From contig JAEHOE010000041.1 in assembly GCA_016858145.1 (NCBI GenBank), positions 186,001 through 250,000 on the forward strand: DNA of 64,000 nucleotides. Direction: 5' to 3'. The DNA is from Edaphochlamys debaryana. Taxonomy: Eukaryota; Chlorophyta; Chlorophyceae; Chlamydomonadales. How positions within the stretch are numbered: the first letter of the stretch is position 1; every line of letters begins with the position of its first letter. Shown here in pieces: positions 12,096 through 22,838 of this stretch. Both the position numbers and the translations under genes were made by a program. Under the pieces are notes generated by a model, which was given only the letters and a program-made list of their open reading frames with translations, did not search any database and was not told where the DNA came from.

Positions 12096-12924
12096 TTCCT
12101 GCCGACGCTGTTACGCCCACTTTGGGTGAGCAAGCGGTAGTTCTGCATAACAGGTGGGGGCACAGGTTGAGACTCCGATGACTTGCTGTCGGCCGTCAGC
12201 GACGTTTTCTGCCCCTGCTACAACGCTCACAGTTAGGTTGATTCCATTCGTGTTGTGGTTGTAGCTCGGCGGCATTCTTGCTTTTGCTCCTAAACAATGT
12301 CGTTGATGGCTGAACAGCGAGGAGACTACGCTTCGCCCTTTCGTGCTTTGTCTAATTGACCTAGAAGGTAGGTCCTTGGTAGATGGATTGGTAGGGCTGC
12401 AGCGTCCTGCCTCTAAGTCTGCGGCCATTCAGCAAAATGGCCGTACACGATCATGGGTGGGTCTGGAGAGTCAGGAAAGAGTGCAAGGACAGTGCCATTA
12501 GCGTCTCCCGCCCCAAACCCCCCGCTCCCCTAGCTACCTGGGGCAAAGGAGGACACCGCGGGGTCGCCCGCTCAATTCTCCCACCCCACCGCCCTAGTTC
12601 GCTCGGCCCCACCATTATGTTGCTGCTGTTGGTTATTCCAGGCGCTTGCCACTAGGCACGCCGCGCCATTGTCGGGCTGGCCGAAGACGTCTGCCACCAC
12701 CATGCACGGTCTTCCTCTGCTCAATGTTAGCATCGCAGAGGGAGAGCTGTAGACATAGCACGTTTGAGCTAGCTTGATGTCCTGGGATTTGGAACGGCGT
12801 CGCGACCGGTGACCTCAGTCGTGCATCGGACCGGCTTCTGGACTAGCCCCACGCCGGACGGCCCTGGCGCTGCAACCCGCTTGAACCGTGCGGGCGAGCT
12901 GCTGCACAGCAATCTCTGGCCACC
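12096..12924. other. Intergenic/upstream of SET-like gene A
   Basis: No ORF of interest. The segment probably holds the promoter and 5' UTR of gene A and perhaps the missing 5' end of tektin, but no TATA-like or other element could be assigned confidently. Confidence 0.35.
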
Positions 12925-15900
12925 ATGGACCGACAGCCCAGCGGCGGCGAGCAGGGACCTCCCGGCACAGCCCCTGTGCCCTCGGCCTCGGCCTCTGGCC
13001 ACGACGGTCCTCAGCTGGCCGCTGCCCCGGGCTCTGTACCCGCTCCAGCCCCTGCTACCGGCCTAGGGTCCAGCCTACAGCACCAGGAGGAGTCCGATGA
13101 GGACGAGTTCTTTAACCCTTGGGCAGGCGTGCCCTTCGTGGAGCCTGCGCCGGGAACATGCGGGCCGCCGTCCGGTCCCCCTCCCCTGCCGCCCGCCCCG
13201 GAGGCTGCAGATGAAGGACCACTAGACAATCGGGAAGACGCGGAACCAGACCTGGACCGCATCCAGCCCGTGGGAGCCGCAGGAGGCGACCCGGGGGACG
13301 AGGATGACGATGACGACGTGGATGACGAGGAAGTGCAGGCATACCTGGCCCAGTTGATGCCGGTGCCCCAACCGCAACCGCCACTCTCGACGCGAACCGA
13401 GCCGTCCGCCGGCCAACCGCTCTTGTCGCGACCCTCGACGCTGCGACTGCCTGAGGAGCAGCAGGCGTCGGCGGTGGGGGCCGGCGAGGGTGATGGCGAA
13501 GGCGTGCTGACCGAGAGCCCGCACACGGGTGTTGATGGTGCTGGCGGAGTCACATCGGCTGCGGCGGCTGGCGGGTCTCACCAGGGTGCTGGTCGGCACA
13601 TGGCGGTGGAGGCGGAGGGCGGGGCCGCGCGGGAGGAGGCGCAGCTATCCGCCCTGGGAGGCGCAGGGCAGCGGCACGCGCCAACGTCCGAGGGGGCCAG
13701 GTGCGTGCGTGCGTTGTGGTTGCTGTCTGAACTTTGACCTAAAGGTGCAAGGCTTCGCCACAGTTCTGAGAGAGACAGCATGGGGCCGGGCAAGGGGCGT
13801 GAGCTTGGGGCTGTCGGGAGCAGATATCCAGATGCAGGCTTGCTTGGATGAAGCCATCCCGAGCGCTGTGGGGTGGGCGGACTGAAACGCCAGGCAGTAT
13901 GCTGCAGGCCATCATAAGTCTAGGCGCCTGCCCTAACGAGTCACCCCTGCCCTTGATCTTACAGGCCCTGACGCCAACGTCTTGCCTTGCCCACCAACCC
14001 ACCCTACCTCCCCTCCAGGAGCGGTCACCGGCAGCGCCGCTCACGCCAGTGGCAGTCTGCCCGCAAGTGCACGGCCAGCGGCAGGTCGGGCGGCACAGGC
14101 ACCAGCGCTGGCGGCTACGGTGGCGACTGCATCAAGGAGGAGATCGTCATCGAGGAAGACGAGGACGAGGGCAGCGACGAGGCCACGGCCCGGCCGGCGG
14201 TTGACGGGCTGGGCGGGAGCACGAGCAAGCGGCAGCGTCTAGCAGATGGCACTGCCGCTGCGACGTTTCTACAGGGCGAGCAGCTTGAACAGGAGGACGG
14301 CGGCGGCGAGGGCGGACACGAATCGGACACAGACTCTGACGACGGATACACGGACCTGGCGGGGAACCGCATCGACAGCAGCAGCCTGAGGTGCGTGGGC
14401 TGGCGTGGATGTGTGGGGTCGGACGGTCCTGCATCTGATTAGGACCATGTGCTGGCTACTGGTACCCAAGAGCCAGGGCCTTGCGCGGAGGTGGGGCGTC
14501 CACCACAAACCCCTGAATGTGCAACCTTCCCTTCCCTGCCCGTTTGCCAAACACCGTGCAGCACGCTGCCTGAGCACGGCTGGGGCACCGCCTCCCCCGC
14601 CGCGGCGGTGCGGATTGCGGTGCTGGTGGAGGACGTGACGGCGGAGGGGCGCACCAGGCTGCAGAGGCCGGGGGTACACGTGCTGGAGGCGTGTGAGACG
14701 GGGCGGTGGAAGTGGAAGGTGGGTGCCGTGTGTGGAGTGCGGTGCAATGTGCGCTAGCCCTGTGCTGTGCGCTTTGCCGGGGAAGCGAGGTAGTGCGCCG
14801 CAGGGCGAATGCCATGCCTGTTTATCACACGTTCGGAGTGCGCCTCTTGCACTCTCTAGCAAGCGGCTCACCTTCATCCGCTCTCCACCTACACCTCCGC
14901 TGCAGGTCCAGACCCTGCGGGAGCTCGGGCACGAGGCGTGGGACAAGGTATGGTTGGCGCTGGATGGACGCGGGGCCAGTTCTCGGAAACATGGCGCAGT
15001 GGATGGCTGCGTCCCGGGCTGCGGTTCACTGCACTGTGCCTCGTCGTGCCGCACCACACGCCCGGGCCTGGGCTGGAACCCAGAGGGACCCTGCGGGCTG
15101 CAATCCGGAGCTTTGCTCCGGTGAGCTTCATTCTGCGCCGCACCGCCCGCCTGGCCCTGGGCTCGCCTCTCCGCAGGCCATTCGGGAGCGCCAGGTGCCC
15201 AGGCATGTGTCGGTGGAGGTGGTGACGGACCCCTGCCACCCGGTCTACAACAACCGCTTCGTGAGTAGTGGCCATACTTGACCGGGCTGGCTACCGTAGC
15301 GGGGGCGACCCGGGCCACCCGAGGCGTGGCCATGGTCAGGGAATTTGGCTGCAGCTGCTCTCAGCGAGAGCAAGCACGGCTTGGACGTGACTCCACACGC
15401 CTGCTGCTCCCAGACGTGCCCCGCTGGCTTCTCGGGCCTTGGCCTCGGCCCCTGCCTGCGTTTGCCTCTTACTGCAAGCCGCGCAAGCGCAACCCATGCT
15501 CTGCGCTCCCCCTCACTGCTCTCCCTCCCCGACCCACTGCCGACCGTGCCCCCCGCTGCATTCCCTCCCTCCCCGCCAGGTGCGGCGGCGGATGCACAAG
15601 AAGCAGCGGATGCTGGTGTACGACCGTGAGTCCCTGGGGGGTGGGGTGGAGGTAGGGGCGGGACTAAGGGGGGAGGCGAAGGGGCGGATGGGTGACGGGT
15701 ACGCAGCGCATGCTGGTGTACGACCGTGAGTCCCTGGGGGGTGGGGTGGAGGTAGGGGCGGGACTAAGGGGGGAGCCGAAGGGGCGGATGGGTGACGGGT
15801 ACGCAGCGCATGCTGGTGTACGACCGTGAGTCCCGAGGGGGTGGGGTGGAGGTAGGGGCGGGACTAAGGGGGGAGCCGAAGGGGCGGATGGGTGACGGGT

Positions 15901-18900
15901 ACGCAGCGCATGCTGGTGTACGACCGTGAGTCCCTGGGGGGTGGGGTGGAGGTAGGGGCGGGACTAAGGGGGGAGCCGAAGGGGCGGATGGGTGACGGGT
16001 ACGCAGCGCATGCTGGTGTACGACCGTGAGTCCCGAGGGGGGGGTGGACTAGACGTAGGAGGGGGACTTATGAGGAACTGGCAGGGTGCTGGATGACCGT
16101 TTGTCGCGGGGGTGGGGTCGGGCGAGTTAGGAATGGCGGGGCAAGCAGGTGTCACGGCCTCACGGGTGGCTTATCACGGTTGGCCTGCTATGTGCTGTCA
16201 CGGGTCCTTGCCGCTCTCCCCCACACTCGTGCTCCCACAGGCGACCTGCCGGCCAACACGCTGCTGGGGCTCTACTTCGGAGCCATCAAGACCGCGGTGG
16301 GTCGCTCGGGGCTGGGGCGCGGGCTTCTCGTGTTACTGGGTAAAACCGGGGCTTTTCGGATATGGAAGCCGGGGCAGGAGAGGCAGGAGAGCGAGCGGCT
16401 GCACCTCTCGTGAAACCGGCGGTGGGTAGCTCCGGGCTGGGGTGCGAACCGTGGCCCCCAGCAATGCCGGGCTTGCGGGGGAGGGGGTTAGGAGTGTGGG
16501 GAGGCTGCACCCCTCGGCGAAGACGGCTGGGGGTGGCTCGAGGCTGGGCTGAGGGGTGGAGGGGTGGACGGTGGAGGGAGGGCTGGGCCCCTAGCAGTGA
16601 GGGCCGGCTGCTGCACTGCTGCACCGCACCAAGATGGGGGGCTTGAAAAGGATTATGCAAGATGCGGCGGTGGGTCGCGGTGAGGGCTTAGGGGTAAGTA
16701 CGCGGGCAGTGCAGTGGGCTTGATGTATGAGATGAGTTGCCGGGCGTCAAGACAGGATTCAAGGCACGCGGCCTGGGGTGCTGCCGACTGTCTGTGCGCT
16801 GGGTCTCGAGGGCTCGTGGGCCTTGCCGGCCTTGAGGTTTCGGCTGAGGCCTGGGGTGTTCGTCGATAGTTTGCCCCTTCCTCCCCACACCTTCCGCCAG
16901 CCCGCTCCCGGCCTCCGCCCCCTCCCACTCTGGACCTCGGAGCGCATCGGGCTCGCTGGCTGCCGAGTCGTCAAACGATTCCCCCTGCCCCCCATCCGGC
17001 CCCCCGCAGCGGGAGCAGGACGAGTACGTATTCGCGGACGAGACGCACGCGCGGCGGCTGATCGAGTCCTACACGCACAACTTCAGCTTCACCGAGGTAC
17101 GGCACGCGTGTGGTGTACGGCAACGCGCCGCACGGGCTGTCGCCCTCTCACCTTCAACACGTCTTACGCCCTGAGCATAAGTTCACTCCCCTAGGGCGCT
17201 TTCCCTGCACGCTGCCCCACGATGATCACACCCACAACACCGAAGTCACGCTCGCTGCCGCCCCCACAAACCCATCCCCCTCCCCAGCACTTCCCAACTG
17301 ACGACGAGAAGCTGGTGGTGGTTGGGGACACCACCCGCTGCATCCTCACCTTCGCCAACGAGATCAAGTCCTGGTGGGTGATTGGCGGTTGGCAGTTGGC
17401 GGTTGACTCCTCGTCGTTGGGTTGGCGGATGCGGCGGTCATCACCAGCTCTTGTTGCTAGGTTTGGTTCAGTGCTGGCTAGCCTTCGCCATCTGGGTTGG
17501 CGGTTGCTGGGTCGCGGTGTTCGGTTGGTTCTCCTTGCCTTCTCCAACGGCTGACCGCCTGGCCCTGCCCCGGCCTGCTGCCTGCTGCCTGCGCAGGGGT
17601 ACGTGCAAGGAGCAGTGGGGCAGCAAGGGGCGAGACTGCCGCTGCCAGCTCTACCGCTCGCGCTCCGCCAACGCCAAGTGCAAGCAGGTTCGTGCGGACT
17701 AGGAGTCGTTGGGTGGTGGTTGGTTGGTTGGGTGTCAACGGGCTGTGTTTGTACGGCGGACGCAAGGGATTGCCCCCTCCTTACTTAGCCCTCTGCTGCC
17801 CCCTGACTCCTCCCTCTCCCCTCTGACTCATAACCCCTCAAAGGGCTTCGTCGTGGAGGAGGGCCCCGATGGCCGTATGTCGTACACGCCCGTGATGCTG
17901 TACCACACGTGCCGGGCCGTACGGAAAAAGGAGGAGGCGCTCTTCCACTGGGACAGCAACGGTGCGACATGGGATTGTGTGGATGGCTGGTCGCTTGAGC
18001 CGAGGGAAGCGTAGGCACAATGAATAGCCGGCTAACAACTGAAGAGAGGGGCTAACAACTGAAGAGAGGGGTTGCTAAGAACATTAATCAGCAACGGTAG
18101 GCAGCGAGGTGTGTGGAGCTGGGTCATGTTCTCGAAATGCCAAGCATCGGAGGTCCTTGCTGCATAGGAAGGGAGGGGGGGGGGGTGCTCAGAAGGATCA
18201 TCGGGACCATGCTACACGTACTTCATCCCCGTGGCAATGGTAGGCTGCGGGGAGGGGGCTGCAGGGTGCGCAGCGAAGAGTTTCCCGGAAGGACGCAGCT
18301 GAGCAGGGACGGGTTGGGGTGGGTGCTGCCAGAGGGGCCGGAAGGACCCTGACGCCCGCTTCCCTCCGGTGGTTCGCCCCTGTCACGGGATGCAATGGGA
18401 AGCGGCAGGTGGGCTTAGGCGCAACGCAACAACCCTGTCGAGCACGGACACGGGGTAGCCCCTGGGGCCTGGGGGCGGTTGGTTGAGTGGCCTGGAGCGG
18501 TTGGTTTCCCAAGCCCCTGCGTGGCACCATCGGTAGGGCCCGTTGGGGCCCCTCCAGCGCGGGCCCGTGTGGGCCCCAAGCCTGCGACCCTTCATCTCCC
18601 CATCGTGATCCGCTGCTGCACAATCCTTACAGGCACCTTCTTCAGTGCCATCGAGGAAGCCACCAAGGGGGTGAGATGGCAAGGAGGGGGGGAGAATTGG
18701 GCAGGAGAGGCCGACAAGAGGAAACGGCGGGGGACGCGGCGTGCGGGGCCGCCTGAGAATGAGAAGGGGGATAGTGCTCACTGCTCCCACGGCGCCCCAT
18801 CTCAACCCCCGCAGTACGAATTCTACAAGCGGCACGCCCGGCGCCTGCGGGCTGCCGAGGAGGCGGCGGCGGCGGCGGCGCGGGGCCGCCAGGAGGCGCT

Positions 18901-21398
18901 GGCGGCGGCAGCGGCGAAGGACGAAAAGCTGCAGCAGCTGCAGGTAGGCTCCAGGTGCTAGCGTTTAAAGAGCGCGGTCATCCTTGCATTGACATCACAG
19001 CGCGTGGTCAGTGCGAAGTTTGGCCAAAGGTAGCCTCCAACCGTCAACCGTCGCCAACCATCGTCAATCACCAACCGCTTACCGCTAACATCGCGCCCAC
19101 CGCAGATGGAGGTGGAGCGCCTGCGGCGGCAGTGCGGCGGCGCCGCCGCCGGCTCAGCGGCGGGGGCGGCAGAGCGGGCGCAGGCGCAGGCATTGCGGCA
19201 AGCCAATGAGGTGAGAGCCGCCCGGGCCCGCTGTGCCGGTATCCTGCCGCCTCGTCTTCCTCGTTCCACGGTCGCTCCACCCCCCACCCCGGATCTGATC
19301 CTGACGTCAGCACCGACAGCCACAACAACCTAGGCCCCACTGTCTTCGAGAGCTCCGCCACACCCCTCTGGCCAGGTCACTTGATTCCAGCACTGACCCA
19401 AGGTTGCACCAAGCGCTCCCTCAGACTATGAAACGAGCATTTGAAACGAGGACGATCCCGATTTCGTTTGAAACGACCCCAAAACGACCCCAAAACGACT
19501 GACCCGTTGCTCCCATGCGCATTTGCGCCAACGTTCCATGCCCGCCTGGGCTCCCCTTGGAAACCCACCTCGCCCCACCCCACCCCACTCTCCTCTCATT
19601 CCAGGCGCGACGCGAGGCTGAGAGGCGCGCTCAGGTGGCGGAAGAATCCGCTGCGCGTGAGAGACACGCCCGGGACACCGCGTCAGTCGCGGTCCAGGTG
19701 TGTGGGTCTGGGCACGTGGGAGCTTGCATGGTGGGCAGTTCCTACAGTCTGCAGTCGGAGTTGCGGGCTGCTTTCTGCGCAAGCCCCAGCATGCGAGTGC
19801 TAGCATAGTGGGCAGTTTCGACTCGCTGCATGCTTTGCGGCTGCGTCTTTCTGTGGCCATGCACGCATGCATCGGCATGGATGCGGGCCACCGCCGCCTC
19901 CGGCGTCATTCATCCGACCCCTCCCGCCCCCACCCCGCCTCCACCCGCCCCTGCCCTGCCCTGTGGGGACCTGGAGGAGACCCACTCGAGCCCCTCCCGC
20001 TGTCAGCAGCGCCCTTCCCCTATCCCCGCCCTCGCCCCCACCTCCTCCCTCACCCTCTCCTCCCTCTCCTCTCCTCCCCTCACCTCGTCCCTCCTCCCCT
20101 GTCAGGACCTGGAGGATCAGCTGGCTGCCGTACGGTGCGAGCTCAACGTTACCCGCGTTCAGCTGAACATGGCAAACAAGGGCATCCGCGTCCTCCAGGC
20201 CGCCCGGCAGGGCCCGGGCCAGGGGCAGGGGCAGGGACAGGGGCAGGGGCAGGGACAGGGGCAGGGGCAGGAGGGCGGCAAGCGGAGGGCGGCGGGGCCG
20301 GCGGAGGGAGGCGAGGCAGGAGGCGGCGGAGGAGGAGGCAGGGCGGCGGGCATTGCGGGGCGGACGCGGGCAGCTGCGGAGCGGCAGGCGGAGGAGGAGG
20401 CGGAGAAGCGGCGGGGCGGGGCAGAGGGAGTGGGGCGGCGCGCGGCCGATGCGGTGCGCAAGAGCAACCGCCGGAGGCCCCTGCTCGCCCGCAAGACCGC
20501 GCCGAGCTCAGGAGGGGCAGGGGACGGTGCCGGCGCCGACGGCGGCGGCGAGGAGCACGTGCCGGCGGCGGCGGGGGTGGGGGCGGACGCCGCTCAGGAC
20601 GACATGTACGACGACGATGACGACCCGACGCGGTACGACAATGACGTCGTGTACGACGACTACCCGCCGTACGACCACGTGCACGACCACGACCCCGCCT
20701 TCTTCCACTATCCCCCGCTGCCCGCCGATGACGAGGCGGCGGAGGCGGCAGACGCAGCAGGCGCCGCCACGCTCGCACCGGCCGACGCGCTGCCGCTGCC
20801 GCCGGTGCCTTCAGCCGCCGCCGCCGCCGGCGCCATGGGATGCGGCGACGCCGGGCCAGCCACAGCTGGAGCCGCCCAGGCGGGAGGGGAGGAGGGAACG
20901 CAGGCCAAGGGGCGGCTCCCCGGGGGCGGTGGCGGTGGTGGGGGCGGTGGCGGGGTGGAGCAGGTGGACCTCACCTTCTCCTCTGACGAGGGCGGCGGCG
21001 AGGGGGGCGAGGAGGACGACAGCGACAGCGCCCCGGAGCCGCAGGTGGGTGTACGGCACGATACGGCAACATGCAGGAAGCCGGCAGAGTCCAGTTTGCA
21101 GAACCCGAAAAGCCTGAAGCCGGTCTGGGCCTAGCGTGGGTAGTAATGATGGGCTGTGTGAGGGCTGCTCGCGTAAGCCTGGCAGACACATGCGCGGCGG
21201 GAAGATATGCGGCCCAGGTGCCGAGCCGCAGATCGTCGTGCTGCGAGGCGGCAGAACGGCCTCTCCGGAAGTGGCCTCCGGAAGTGGGCTTGCCGCCGCC
21301 TCCTAACGCTCCACCGCCCCTTCCGCTCTCTGCTCGTACCCCCCCAGGTGCAGTACGATGTACGGGTCGACTACGACGCCATCTCGCCCGTCACGTGA
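12925..21398 (+). CDS. SET-like protein A with Cys insert, coiled coil and SIM-type motifs
   Basis: Seventeen exons: 12925-13700, 14019-14390, 14562-14718, 14906-14947, 15177-15260, 15580-15625, 16241-16296, 17010-17096, 17288-17373, 17597-17687, 17844-17961, 18633-18670, 18815-18943, 19106-19210, 19605-19697, 20106-21044, 21348-21398. The product is about 1,089 aa and the start sits in CCACCATGG. Residues ~1-400 are acidic and disordered. Residues ~486-665 look SET-like: RDLPANTLLGLYFG, then GDTTRCILTFANEIKSW, a Cys-rich insert (TCKEQW..DCRCQLY), then VMLYHTCRAVRKKEEALFHW, which corresponds to the usual I..GEEL..Y. Residues ~652-800 are predicted coiled coil, then a Gly/Gln/acidic tail. SUMO-interacting-type motifs are EEIVIEEDEDE (~300) and VDLTFSSDE (~1047). 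Paralogues B and C follow downstream in the same orientation. The SET call rests on motif order, and activity is unproven because RFINHSC is not intact. Confidence 0.75.
15612..16035 (+). repeat. 100-bp tandem repeat in intron 6 of gene A, duplicating the 5' splice site
   Basis: Units have an exact 100-bp period. Each contains the exon end CTGGTGTACGACC followed by GTGAGTCCC, so identical donor sites occur at 15626, 15726, 15826, 15926 and 16026. Only the first keeps the reading frame: reading through reaches a stop in the second unit. The array therefore began as a tandem duplication across the exon-intron boundary. Confidence 0.9.
18029..18071 (+). repeat. Short tandem duplication GCTAACAACTGAAGAGAGGG
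   Basis: Two adjacent ~21-bp copies lie in the 671-bp intron of gene A between exons 17844-17961 and 18633-18670. Confidence 0.8.
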
Positions 21399-22838
21399 CC
21401 GGACACGGCGGCGGGCCGTCAGGTGTCACGTGCGTGGCCAGCGCGCGCACCTGACCGCTTCAACGTGGCGCCACGTGACCAGGAGCTGGCGCGGGCCCAG
21501 GCGCAGGGCCCCGCCAAGGCCTGCGTGGGCCCAGGCGCACGTGACCGGGAGGTGGCCCGGGCCCAGACGCGGGGCCCCGCCAGGGCCTGCGTGGGCCCAG
21601 GCGCACGTGACCGCGGGCTGCAACGCTGCCTGGCATGGGAGACGGCTTGGGCCCAGGCGCGGGCCCCGCCGACGCCTTCGGGGCGGGCCAGGGGACGGGG
21701 TTGGCAAGAGAGGCAGAATGATGGGCCAGCCTTGCAAACGGCTGAGCTTTGATTGGAGAGAGTGTCGGAAGGAAAGGCCGCTCGGGGGAGGGGGGCCCGC
21801 ACTGCACGCATGCATGTATTCAACTGCTTGTAGAGAAGCGTGTGGCGTGTGTCGCATGGTTGCTCGCAAATCGAGACGAACTGAGACACTTGTGGGAGTG
21901 CTGGGGCAGCACTGCGGCTGACAGTCAGGACAGGATGAGATAGGGATTGGGTTGTTGGGCCAGAGTCAGAAGCAGAGGCAGGATATCGAGAGCGTTGCTG
22001 AGAGGACTGCCGTACATTTGTCGGGGGCACACTTACCGGTAGTCTGAGGGGAGAGGTGCTAGCGGCTTGGGTGGGGCGCGGCGCGCCATAGCGCACCCAT
22101 GGGGGTGCTTGGGCATGTGGGGTATTGAGGACGGAGGCGAGAGAGGAGGCGGGCATAGCCCCCGCGCAGTACACAAGCAACAAGGCCATCTAGCACTACA
22201 CGGAGCGGTACGCGCAGAACATGAGGCGAGAGAGGAGGACACGGTGTTGCACGAGCGGGTTGGCACACGGGTCTAACCCGTACCGCATTGCCGGATGCCG
22301 GCCGCCTGGTTGGGCTGGGCGTGAGGCAACCTGGTGCTGGGGTCCTCTGGGGCTGGGAGCCTGGCAAACAGTGGGGAGCGAAGCAGCTGAGGCATAGCAA
22401 GTCTTCGTCCAGAGGCGTGTCAGCGAGGGGCGCCTTCGGGTCCGGAGCTGGGGCGTGGGGCCCTCGGGACTCAGGACTCCTGGGCCAGGAGCGCACAGCA
22501 CGATACCGGTACGGAGGTCGCAGCACGCCTTGTCAGCGCCTGAAAGCCCGCAACTGCACCACTCCTGGACACCGCATTTGCTTAGCGGAACCCTGATGTA
22601 GCTTATGGACTAGAATTTTGCGCAGCAGTTGACCAAAACCAGCCAGGGCTTACACTCAGCGGGCCAGAGCGCAGGAGATTGAGTGCCTGCCGAAGCTATG
22701 GAAGTCATGTAAAGCTGAGATCGGCGGCTGCGGGCAGCCAAGCTCCTCCGCGCAAAGTCGGCTGGCGCATGCGTCCGACGTCGCACGGACCCCGCAATCA
22801 GGGCGCTTCCCGCTAGCACGCAGCTCCTCGAGGTGGCT
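21399..22838. other. Intergenic A/B, including gene A 3' UTR
   Basis: No exon seen. The 66-bp CACGTGACC repeat occupies the first 300 bp. A plus-strand TGTAA at 22708-22712 is a possible poly(A) signal for gene A but is 1.3 kb from the stop. The promoter and any upstream exon of gene B would lie here; none was recognised. Confidence 0.35.
21472..21680 (+). repeat. 66-bp tandem repeat with CACGTGACC after gene A stop
   Basis: Units start at 21472, 21538 and 21604 with CACGTGACC and share GGGCCC..GGGGCCCCGCC..GGCCTGCGTGGGCCCAGGCG. The third unit is diverged in its middle. The gene A stop codon itself lies in a CACGTGACC at 21392-21400. Confidence 0.85.

Noticed and set aside
15612..16035. CRISPR-like spacing of the 100-bp repeats
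   Set aside because: Units are contiguous with no unique spacers and lie in a eukaryotic intron.
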